From: Bradyrhizobium cajani
Lineage (GTDB): Bacteria; Pseudomonadota; Alphaproteobacteria; Rhizobiales; Xanthobacteraceae
Direction of reading: 5' to 3'
Assembly (NCBI RefSeq): GCF_009759665.1
Contig: NZ_WQNE01000040.1
Span: forward strand, 22,302 to 61,867
DNA: 39,566 bases
Numbering within the stretch: the first letter of the stretch is position 1; each line of letters starts with the position of its first letter. Made by a program: the position numbers and the translations under genes. Positions 15,888-22,770 of the stretch are shown one piece after another. The notes under the pieces are model-generated. The model was not told where the DNA came from. It was given only the letters and a program-made list of their open reading frames with translations, and ran no database searches.

Positions 15888-15906
15888 TGATGCGGATTGA
15901 GCATCA
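15888..15906. promoter_or_regulatory. Candidate LysR-type operator, TGATGC-N7-GCATCA
   Basis: A perfect 6-bp inverted repeat with a 7-base spacer contains the T-N11-A core of LysR regulators (TGC-N7-GCA). It overlaps the lysR stop codon (15904-15906) and lies about 115 bases upstream of the kdgD ATG. That is the right position to control the kdgD-gudD-dehydrogenase-garD operon. Binding by the neighbouring LysR protein is inferred. Confidence 0.5.
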
Positions 15907-16809
15907 ATCGTCCGCTATCTCCGCGGAGGACAATTCGCCGGCGATTTTGACCAGGGCGGACAGCAGCGGATTCTCGTCGTCGCGGCGCCAGACCATGAAC
16001 AGCTCGACGGGGACGCGCGTGCGCAGCTTCAAGGGGCGCAGGCGCACGTCGGAGATCTTCAGGCTCGCCGCCGCGGCCGGCACGATGGCAAGGCCGAGGC
16101 CGGCGCGGACCATGGCGAGGATCGAATGGATCTGGCTCAGATGCTGGACGTAGCGCGGCAGCACGTCGGCGCGGGTGAACAGGGCCACCAGGAGGTCGTG
16201 GAAGTAGCGGCTCTCATAGGGCGAATACATCACGAAGGGCTGGTCGTCGAAATCCTTGATCGTGATGCTGTCGGCGTTCGCCAGCGGGTGCTTCTTGGGG
16301 ATCGCCGCGAGCAGGGGCTCGGCGACGACGCGGCGGCTGGCAAGTTCGGGACGCGCAATCGGCGGCCTGAGCAGGCCGGCGTCGATCTGGCCCGAGGTCA
16401 GCGCCTCGAACTGGTCGCCGGACACCATCTCCTTCAGCGAGAAATCGACCTCGGGCAATTTCGCCCGGCAGGCGGCGACGAGCTCGGGCAGGAAGCCGTA
16501 GGCGGCTGCTGCCGTAAAGCCGATCTTCAGCGAGCCGGTCTTGCCGAGCGCGATGCGGCGGGCGACCTGCGAGGCGCTTTCCGCCAGCTTGAGGATGCGC
16601 CGCGCCTCCGGCAGGAAGCTGCGCCCCGCGGGCGTCAGGCGCACCGAACGGCTGGTGCGCTCCAGGAGCGGCGCGTCGATGATGTGCTCGAGCACCTGGA
16701 TCTGCCGGGACAGCGGCGGCTGCGTCATGTTCAGCCGCACGGCGGCGCGGCCGAAATGCAGTTCCTCCGCCACCGTGACGAAACAGCGGAGCTGGTTGAG
16801 GTCGAACAT
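15904..16809 (-). CDS. LysR-family regulator of the glucarate/galactarate operon
   Basis: A 301-residue transcription factor. The N-terminal winged helix-turn-helix is typical: LNQLRCFVTVAEELHFGRAA, then MTQPPLSRQIQVLE, then LLERTSRSVRLTPAG. The C-terminal effector-binding domain (about 90-300) has the SLKIGFTAAAAYGFLPELV and MVRAGLGLAIVPAAA segments. The inducer is likely glucarate, galactarate or a pathway intermediate (inference from location). The start at 16809 follows an AAGG ribosome binding site; a longer frame to 16857 adds 16 residues not seen in LysR proteins. It sits between gudP and kdgD on the same strand, separated from gudP by a terminator. Confidence 0.9.
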   Translation of the reverse strand: MFDLNQLRCFVTVAEELHFGRAAVRLNMTQPPLSRQIQVLEHIIDAPLLERTSRSVRLTPAGRSFLPEARRILKLAESASQVARRIALGKTGSLKIGFTAAAAYGFLPELVAACRAKLPEVDFSLKEMVSGDQFEALTSGQIDAGLLRPPIARPELASRRVVAEPLLAAIPKKHPLANADSITIKDFDDQPFVMYSPYESRYFHDLLVALFTRADVLPRYVQHLSQIHSILAMVRAGLGLAIVPAAAASLKISDVRLRPLKLRTRVPVELFMVWRRDDENPLLSALVKIAGELSSAEIADD

Positions 16810-16869
16810 CGATACATGCCTTAGATGGATAAGGCGTTTCCCCGGCACTTCTAGCATCGATCACCCCCA

Positions 16870-16901
16870 AAACAAAGACGGCGGCTTTTCGAGCCGCCGT
16901 T
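16870..16901 (-). terminator. Rho-independent terminator after gudP
   Basis: A perfect 9-bp stem (ACGGCGGCT at 16878-16886, AGCCGCCGT at 16892-16900) with a five-base loop is followed, on the minus strand, by CTTTGTTTTGG. It lies about 30 bases beyond the gudP stop and before the lysR start, so it separates the transporter transcript from the regulator and catabolic genes. Confidence 0.75.
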
Positions 16902-16932
16902 GAGTTGCCTGGTCAAGCTCCCATGGGAGCCC

Positions 16933-18285
16933 TCAGGAGGAATGTTTGAGCGTCACCCGCTCGATCTTGCCAACGACCACCAGGTAGGCGAACGCCGCCA
17001 CCAGCGCGTTGAGGCCGACGAACACCAGCGCGCCGCTGAACGAGCCGGTCGCGGCCAGGATGTAGCCGATCACGATCGGGGTGGTGATCGAGGAGAGATT
17101 GCCAAAGGTGTTGAACAGGCCGCCTGAGACACCGCCGGCTTCCTTCGGCGAGGTGTCGGAGACGACGGCCCAGCCGAGCGCGCCGATGCCCTTGCCGAAG
17201 AAGGCGAGTGCCATGAAGCCCACCACCAGCGCCTGTCCGTCGACATAGTTGCAGGCGATGATCGACATCGACAGCAGCATGCCGCCGACGATCGGGATCT
17301 TGCGCGCCATGGTCAGCGAGCCGGTCCGGCGCAGGATCGCATCCGAGATGACGCCGCCGAGCACGCCGCCGATGAAGCCGCACAGCGCAGGCAGCGTCGC
17401 GACGAAGCCGGCTTGCAGGATCGACAGGCCGCGCTCCTTGACGAGATAGACCGGGAACCAGGTCAGGAAGAAATAGGTCAGCGTGTTGATGCAGTACTGG
17501 CCGAGATAGACGCCGAGCATCATGCGGTTGGAGAGGAGCTGGCGGATGTGGTCCCATCCCGAGCCGGATTGAGGCGCACGCTCTTCCTTCAGGTCGTCCT
17601 TGGGCGCGTCGAGATCGACCAGCGCGCCGCCCTCCTTGATGTAGTCGAACTCGGCGTCGTTGATGCCCGGGTGCTCCTTCGGGCCGTAGATGGTCTTGAT
17701 CCAGACGAGGCCCATGACGATGCCGAGCGCGCCCATCACGAAGAACACGAAGCGCCAGCCGTAGGCGTGCGCGATCCAGCCCATCAGCGGCGCGAAGATC
17801 ACGGTGGCGAAATACTGGCCCGAATTGAAGAAGGCCGACGCGGTGCCGCGCTCGTTGCTTGGAAACCAGGCTGCGACGATGCGGGCATTGGCGGGAAAGG
17901 AGGGGGCTTCGGCGATGCCGACAAGGAAGCGCAAGCCGAACAGCACGGCGATGGCGGTGCCGGCGCTGAAGAAGCCGACCCAGCCCTGCATCATCGTGAA
18001 GATCGACCAGACGATGATGCTGAAGGCGTAGACGAGGCGCGAGCCGTAGCGGTCGAGCAGCCAGCCGCCCGGCACCTGCGCGATCACGTAGGACCAGCCG
18101 AAGGCGGAGAAGATGTAGCCCATTGCGACTGGATCGAGATGCAACTCCTTGGAGAGCGCGGGGCCCGCGATCGACAGCGTGGCGCGGTCGGCATAGTTCA
18201 CGGTGGTGACCAGGAACAACATGGTCACGATGAACAGCCTGACGCGAGATCTTCTCACGTCCGCTGCGGACACCACTGCGCTCAT
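16933..18285 (-). CDS. gudP: Glucarate/galactarate transporter (MFS, anion:cation symporter family)
   Basis: A 450-residue inner-membrane protein with about 12 hydrophobic spans. It is close to E. coli GudP: the NYADRATLSIAGPALSKEL start of span 1, then MGYIFSAFGWSYVIAQVPGG, WLLDRYGSR and a central hydrophilic loop of about 50 residues (KTIYGPKEHPGINDAEFDYI). It would import D-glucarate and galactarate with protons. The start at 18285 has an AAGGAGG ribosome binding site; the longer frame to 18489 contains no membrane segment. It lies upstream of lysR and the catabolic genes on the same strand, with its own terminator. Confidence 0.92.
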   Translation of the reverse strand: MSAVVSAADVRRSRVRLFIVTMLFLVTTVNYADRATLSIAGPALSKELHLDPVAMGYIFSAFGWSYVIAQVPGGWLLDRYGSRLVYAFSIIVWSIFTMMQGWVGFFSAGTAIAVLFGLRFLVGIAEAPSFPANARIVAAWFPSNERGTASAFFNSGQYFATVIFAPLMGWIAHAYGWRFVFFVMGALGIVMGLVWIKTIYGPKEHPGINDAEFDYIKEGGALVDLDAPKDDLKEERAPQSGSGWDHIRQLLSNRMMLGVYLGQYCINTLTYFFLTWFPVYLVKERGLSILQAGFVATLPALCGFIGGVLGGVISDAILRRTGSLTMARKIPIVGGMLLSMSIIACNYVDGQALVVGFMALAFFGKGIGALGWAVVSDTSPKEAGGVSGGLFNTFGNLSSITTPIVIGYILAATGSFSGALVFVGLNALVAAFAYLVVVGKIERVTLKHSS

Positions 18286-18586
18286 CACGCGCCTCCTTAG
18301 AACTCGAAACGTTTCCTCGAAGCGACTCCTAGAGGCGCGCGCGGCAAAGTGTCCAAGTTCAAGGGAGTATCGATCGATGCCGTTTTTGGATTGATGGAAC
18401 GGCAGGTGGCGGGAACGATCGTGAGAGAGTCGAAATGCGAGCCCAGGCTCGTCATTGCGAGCCAACGGGTCCGCGCAAGCGCGGCCCAATGACAGGCTCC
18501 GCGAAGCAATGCAGAATCTTTCCGCGGAGCGACTCTGGATTGCTTCGCTGCGCTCGCAATGACGGCGAGGAGAGATTTCGTCTTCG
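18286..18586. other. Intergenic region upstream of gudP
   Basis: About 300 bases without a gene. The part next to gudP contains a GATCGATGCC stretch and a poly-T patch on the plus strand that may belong to the gudP promoter, but no exact copy of the kdgD-side LysR dyad. The rest is occupied by the family B palindrome. Confidence 0.5.
18452..18564. repeat. Palindromic repeat, family B copy 1
   Basis: Starts TCATTGCGAG and ends with ATTGCTTCGCTGCGCTCGCAATGACGG, read as two adjoining segments. The right half (GGATTGCTTCGC / TGCGCTCGCAATGA) is nearly identical to the copy at 29699-29775, and the middle AATCTTTCCGCGGA also matches. In this copy the left arm carries an extra insertion (18462-18500). 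It is a repeat type common in Bradyrhizobium intergenic DNA. Confidence 0.75.
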
Positions 18587-20539
18587 CTACTGCCGCGCGC
18601 TCGGCAGCAATTGCGGCAGCAATCCGCGCGTCACGCCCGGCGGCACGGCATCCAGTCCAAGCACCGAACTCGCTGCGGGCAGTGCGGCATCCGCCATCGC
18701 GGCGTGGCCTTCCGCGCTGGGATGCACGGCGCCGCCATAGACGGCGGAGAGCACGCCCCAGGTGGCGTCGTGGATGTCGGTCGGCTGGCTCGCCGCCGGC
18801 AGGCCTTGCGGATAGGTCATCGCCGCGAAGTAGCTGTCATTGGCATCGCGGATCCAACGCGCGCGCGGCAGGTAGGCGCGGTATTCGGAGGCGCCGCGGC
18901 CGCACAGCATCGGCTGGCTCGCCGCGGTCACGATGTCGGGATCGAAGCTCTGGCCGTTCTCGGCAAAGCAGGTGCGGTCGAATTCGGGATCGTTGCCGGA
19001 ATGGGCGCAGAAGCCGTGATCGGCGAACGCGGCCTGATGCGTATCGACGAAGGTCATGCGGTCGGCCTCGGGATCGCGGCACAGCGCGCCGCGGGTGCAG
19101 GTGGCGAGTCCCTTCAGCTGCGGCAGGAATTCTGTGTCGACGAAAGTCGAGACGCGGGCGAGGCGCTGCGGGTCGGCATTGAAGGACGGGTGAATGTCGA
19201 AACCGGCGCGGCCGCCACGGCACGGTACGCCGCCATCGGCGAGTGCGGGATTGGCGTAGGAGACGTAGACCACGTGCGAGAGATCGCCGCCAACCAGCGG
19301 CTTCAGCGCCTCGCGCAGCTTGACGAAGTTCTGCGGCAACTCGCGCGCCAGCGCGTCGCGGGAATCGTCGACGCTCGCCATCACGCCGGAGCGGCGGAAC
19401 AGCGCGCGCTCGGTCGCGGTGTCGACGATGACGTCGGCGACGAGACCGGAGAAGTAGACATCGTTGGCGCCGACCGAGAGCAGCACGAGGTCGAGCGTGC
19501 GGTCGGGCTGGCGTTTCTTCGCCGCGGTGAGCGCCTCGCGCAGCTCGGCGACCTGCGCATTCACGCTGGTGTTGCAGACGCCGGTCTTGCCGGGCGGGCA
19601 TTCGCGGGCGCGCTGCGAGCCGAGCAGCCCGTCGCCGATGCTGGCGCCGGTGCAGGCGAGCGGCAGGAAGGTCACGGCGATGTGCGTGTAGCGCACCGCG
19701 AGCGCCAGCGCGGTGCGGGCCTGATAGCTGTAGAGCGAACGGTGGCAGGGCGCGTTGAACCAGAGTGCGCCGTAGCGCTGCCAGTTGGCGAGCGTATCAG
19801 GCGCCTCGCAGGCGCGGCCGCCCTTGAAGCCGGCGCGGCTCGGCCGGTAGTACTGCGCGCCGGCGGTGCCGAGATAGGAGCGGAAGCAGAAGCCTTCGTC
19901 GGACAGCGCCAGCGGCCGGTCCGGATTTCCCTCGCCGGAGGCGATGCTGTCGCCGAGACCGGCGACGAAGATGTCGCGGACCTGGATCTCGGCCTGGATG
20001 CGCTGGGTCGGATCGGAGCCGGAGGACACGTCGACGGTCGCGACCGTCTGCTTGCCGTAGCGGACGCGCAGATTGACCGGCTCGGCGCAGTCGAAGGTCG
20101 AGGCTTGCGGTCCTTCGCCGTCGTCGAACGACCATGCGCAGATGGCGCCGACCGGCACCGCGCCGGTCAGGCGCACGGTCACCGGATGGTCGGCTGGCGT
20201 GAGGTAGTTCTCCTTGACGTTGTCGCGGGTGCAGGGCTGGTTGACCCGGCCCTGAAGGTCGATGCAGAGCCGATTGACCATATTGCGAGCCCAGCCGCGG
20301 CCCTCGCTCTGAAGCTCGAGCGATTGTTCGGCGGCGAGGATGCTGCGGTTACGCGCATTCTCGACATGGAGCAGGAAATCGCGCTCCTCGCGGAACAGGC
20401 GGAAGCGGTTGCGCACCTCCCAGGAAATCTGCATGGCCCCGGCGTCCTGCGCGGCTGCGCGTGAAAGCGGAAAAGCAGTCAGAATCCCGACAAGCAATAC
20501 GGCGCCAGCGGAGAGGGTACGAAGGGATACAGGGATCAT
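18587..20539 (-). CDS. Large exported SGNH/GDSL hydrolase
   Basis: A 650-residue protein with a signal peptide (LSAGAVLLVGILTAFPLSRAAAQ). Residues about 120-190 look like a PKD/Ig-type beta domain (CAWSFDDGEG, NLRVRYGKQTVATVDV). The SGNH hydrolase follows: block I GDSIASGEGN (Ser198), block III SVGANDVYFSG, and a C-terminal HPSAEGH carrying the catalytic His. Such enzymes hydrolyse esters of lipids, carbohydrates or acetylated polymers. The substrate here is unknown, and it probably acts in the periplasm or outside the cell. It has many Cys (for example NQPCTRD, LPLACTGAS, CPPGKTGVC), which suggests disulfides. The start at 20539 opens the signal peptide. It is 83 bases downstream of the YbhN-like gene on the same strand. 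Confidence 0.82.
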   Translation of the reverse strand: MIPVSLRTLSAGAVLLVGILTAFPLSRAAAQDAGAMQISWEVRNRFRLFREERDFLLHVENARNRSILAAEQSLELQSEGRGWARNMVNRLCIDLQGRVNQPCTRDNVKENYLTPADHPVTVRLTGAVPVGAICAWSFDDGEGPQASTFDCAEPVNLRVRYGKQTVATVDVSSGSDPTQRIQAEIQVRDIFVAGLGDSIASGEGNPDRPLALSDEGFCFRSYLGTAGAQYYRPSRAGFKGGRACEAPDTLANWQRYGALWFNAPCHRSLYSYQARTALALAVRYTHIAVTFLPLACTGASIGDGLLGSQRARECPPGKTGVCNTSVNAQVAELREALTAAKKRQPDRTLDLVLLSVGANDVYFSGLVADVIVDTATERALFRRSGVMASVDDSRDALARELPQNFVKLREALKPLVGGDLSHVVYVSYANPALADGGVPCRGGRAGFDIHPSFNADPQRLARVSTFVDTEFLPQLKGLATCTRGALCRDPEADRMTFVDTHQAAFADHGFCAHSGNDPEFDRTCFAENGQSFDPDIVTAASQPMLCGRGASEYRAYLPRARWIRDANDSYFAAMTYPQGLPAASQPTDIHDATWGVLSAVYGGAVHPSAEGHAAMADAALPAASSVLGLDAVPPGVTRGLLPQLLPSARQ

Positions 20540-20622
20540 GGCCCGCGTCTTCAACGGCAAAGTTGAGGCGGAAATAAGAGAGGATTGCTCTGCCGCCCGC
20601 AACCTTTGTCTGGCGGTCCGTC

Positions 20623-21705
20623 CTAGCGCTTATTGGCCTGCCGCAGCGACCGCTCGCGCTCCATCGCTGCCACCTGCTTGGGAAGGTTGGCCTGCGCGCA
20701 GGCTTCCGCCAGCCGCCGCCGCTCCTGCCAGGGCTCGACCACATTCATCCAGAGCTCGCGCGTTCCCATGATGGAGATGGCGAGGCCGAACGGGATCACG
20801 AAATAGAGAATGCGGAACACCAGCAGCGTCGCCAGAAGCTGCTCGCGGCCGAATTCGGGCAGCGCCACCAGCATGGCGGCATCGAACACGCCGATCGAGC
20901 CGGGAGCATGGCTGGCAAAGCCGATCAGGGTCGCCAGGATGAACACGACCGCCAGCGACATGAAGTCGATCGGCGGATTGGCCGGCATCAGGAGGTACAT
21001 CGCCGTGGCGCAGAAGCCGAGATCGACCACGCCGATCAGGATCTGCACCAGCGTCAGTGGCGCCGACGGCAGCACCACCTTCCAGCCCTTCTGGCCGAGC
21101 TCGCGCCGCTTCTCGCCCATGCAGAGCCAGACCAGATAGGCGCCGATCGAGGCGAGGCCACCGAGCGCGATCAGGCGGTTGATCGACGACGGCAGCTGAT
21201 CCATCGAGGAGGCCGCATCCGGGTGGATGGCCATGCCGATCGAGAGCACGAAGATGTTACCGAGCCAGAAGGTCAGGCCCGACAGGAAGCAGATCTTGGC
21301 GACGTCGATCGCGTTCAGCCCGTAATCCGAATAGATCCGGAAACGGATCGCGCCGCCGGTGAAGACCGTGGCGCCGATGTTGTGGCCGATCGAATAGGAC
21401 GTGAAGCTGGAGAGCGCTGCGATGCGATAGGGCACGTGCTTCTTGCCGATCGTTCGCAGTGCAAAAAAGTCGTAGAAGGTCAGCGTACAGAACGCGAAGA
21501 AGACGCAGATCGCCGCCAAGCCGATACTCCCGCGGGGAATCTCGGTTAACGCGGTCAGGATCACGCTGGTATCGATACCTTTGAGGGTCCGCACCAGCGT
21601 CGTGATCGCGAAGGCGATGATGAACACGCTCGCGGCAATTCCGAGCCGGCGCCAGCCGATCCATCTCTTGAAGCCGCGTTTCAGCGCGGGCAGCAGTCCG
21701 TGCAT
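20623..21705 (-). CDS. YbhN/lysylphosphatidylglycerol-synthase-like membrane protein
   Basis: A 360-residue polytopic inner-membrane protein (about eight spans) related to the flippase-like transmembrane domain of MprF (UPF0104/LPG synthase TM region). Characteristic pieces are SFTSYSIGHNIGATVFTGGAIRFRIY, read as residues about 99-124, and the later GFASHAPGSIGVFDAAML. The soluble aminoacyl-transferase domain of MprF is absent, so lipid translocation or a structural role is more likely than lysyl transfer. A hydrophilic tail of about 45 residues ends the protein. It lies directly upstream of the SGNH hydrolase, and a shared role in envelope lipid or polymer modification is possible but only inferred. 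Confidence 0.85.
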   Translation of the reverse strand: MHGLLPALKRGFKRWIGWRRLGIAASVFIIAFAITTLVRTLKGIDTSVILTALTEIPRGSIGLAAICVFFAFCTLTFYDFFALRTIGKKHVPYRIAALSSFTSYSIGHNIGATVFTGGAIRFRIYSDYGLNAIDVAKICFLSGLTFWLGNIFVLSIGMAIHPDAASSMDQLPSSINRLIALGGLASIGAYLVWLCMGEKRRELGQKGWKVVLPSAPLTLVQILIGVVDLGFCATAMYLLMPANPPIDFMSLAVVFILATLIGFASHAPGSIGVFDAAMLVALPEFGREQLLATLLVFRILYFVIPFGLAISIMGTRELWMNVVEPWQERRRLAEACAQANLPKQVAAMERERSLRQANKR

Positions 21706-21960
21706 TCATCCTCCCGGCGGGGGGCAAGACCGATCTGGCCAGACATTGTCCAGTCGGGTGCGATCGCGGCCAAAGATAGGCGTCGATCGCTCGGTATGAT
21801 CCAGCTCATTTAAGGCAAAAACAGCGACTTGTGCAGCCCTTGACAAGGATAGGTTCTGCGCTGGATCTACCACTTTTGTCATACGCGGTTCACATCGGCC
21901 GCGCGTTAAGCATATGAGTCGTGAGGCCGGCGCGTCCGCAGGTCGACATGGTTTCAAATC

Positions 21961-22006
21961 CTTGCGCCGCTAGCGTTGTTCCAGCGCAAGCGGCGTGGGC
22001 TTTTTT
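21961..22006 (+). terminator. Terminator-like hairpin with T6 tract
   Basis: CTTGCGC (21961-21967) can pair with GCGCAAG (21984-21990). Alternatively, CGCCGCT (21965-21971) can pair with AGCGGCG (21989-21995). A TTTTTT run ends at 22006. No annotated gene ends here on the plus strand, so it either ends an unannotated RNA or insulates the promoter just downstream. Confidence 0.4.
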
Positions 22007-22031
22007 GGAACGTCGATGTTGCGTGCCCGTT
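22007..22031 (+). promoter_or_regulatory. EcfG-type general stress promoter (GGAAC-N16-CGTT)
   Basis: GGAAC at 22007-22011 and CGTT at 22028-22031 are separated by 16 bases, the consensus for the alphaproteobacterial PhyR-NepR-EcfG general stress sigma factor. It lies about 93 bases upstream of the DUF892 ATG. The downstream gene type (YciE/YciF-like) is a classic general-stress target, which supports the call. Confidence 0.7.
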
Positions 22032-22123
22032 AGCGCCCCATCAGCAATCGAACATGGCGGAATATGCGGCTTTTCGTGCAGGCCGCCGCAGTCGTGTTCC
22101 CGAAACCGGAGAGGACCGGAACG

Positions 22124-22630
22124 ATGGGACTGTTCACAAAAGACATCAAAACCATGAACGACCTGTTCGTGCACCAGCTGCAGGACATCTACTATGCGGA
22201 GCAGCAGCTCACCAAGGCGCTGCCGAAAATGGCAAGTAAGGCGACCGATCCGCAGTTGAAGCAGGGCTTTTTGACGCACCTCGAGGAAACGAAGCAGCAC
22301 GTCGCTCGGCTCGAGGAGGTCTTCAAGATGCATGGCGTGGCCGTGAAGGCGATCGACTGCCCGGCGATCGACGGCATTATCGAGGAAGCCGACGAGACCG
22401 CCGGCGAAGTTGCCGACAAGGCGGTGCTCGATGCCGCGCTGATCAATGCAGCGCAGGCCGCCGAACATTACGAGATCGTGCGCTACGGCAGCCTGATCGC
22501 CTGGGCCAAGCAGCTCGGCCGCAACGACTGCGCCAGCGTGCTCGCCAAGACGCTGGAAGAGGAGAAGGCGACGGACAAGAAGCTGACGACGCTGGCCGAG
22601 AGCAAGGTGAATTTGCGCGCGGCGAGCTGA
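22124..22630 (+). CDS. DUF892 (YciE/YciF-like) ferritin-like stress protein
   Basis: A 168-residue all-helical protein of the DUF892 family, a ferritin-like four-helix bundle. The family hallmarks are present: FVHQLQDIYYAEQQLTKALPKM, then FLTHLEETKQHVARLEEVF, AALINAAQAAEHYEIVRYGSL and a final TLEEEKATDKKLTTLAE helix (each cited in part). Conserved Glu/His residues in the helices (E/Q at the YYAEQQ turn, EETKQH, AEHYE) fit a di-iron or ferroxidase-like site; activity is unproven. The start at 22124 has a GAGAGGA ribosome binding site, and the extra 20 residues of the longer frame are unlike the family. An EcfG promoter upstream indicates general stress control. Confidence 0.9.
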   Translation: MGLFTKDIKTMNDLFVHQLQDIYYAEQQLTKALPKMASKATDPQLKQGFLTHLEETKQHVARLEEVFKMHGVAVKAIDCPAIDGIIEEADETAGEVADKAVLDAALINAAQAAEHYEIVRYGSLIAWAKQLGRNDCASVLAKTLEEEKATDKKLTTLAESKVNLRAAS

Positions 22631-22643
22631 GGTAAGCCGGAAA

Positions 22644-22683
22644 CATGGAAGCGCCGCGCGGTGACCCGCGCGGCGCTTCCATG
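22644..22683. terminator. Perfect 18-bp hairpin after the DUF892 gene
   Basis: An 18-base arm (22644-22661) and its exact complement (22666-22683) enclose a four-base loop, 13 bases after the DUF892 stop. No T tract follows, so it may act as a Rho-assisted terminator or 3' stabiliser rather than a textbook intrinsic terminator. Confidence 0.65.
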
Positions 22684-22770
22684 ACGTGCAGCCATCATTC
22701 GGTCATTGTCGAAACATGACAGAAGGCCGAAGCGTAATGTGTCGCATGGGGCTGCAATCGAGGTGGCAGC

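Larger units (their letters stand above)
21706..22123. other. Intergenic region upstream of the DUF892 gene
   Basis: About 420 bases without a called gene. On the plus strand it contains in order a TTGACA hexamer (21840-21845), a 19-codon frame beginning at 21913, a terminator-like hairpin with a six-T run (21961-22006) and an EcfG-type promoter (22007-22031). The TTGACA-to-hairpin interval could be a small transcription unit of about 130 bases, treated as a finding. Confidence 0.5.

Noticed and set aside
18611..20464. A 617-codon frame antisense to the SGNH hydrolase gene
   Set aside because: The minus-strand frame has a signal peptide and SGNH blocks, while the antisense product has none and is Ala/Gly/Arg-biased.
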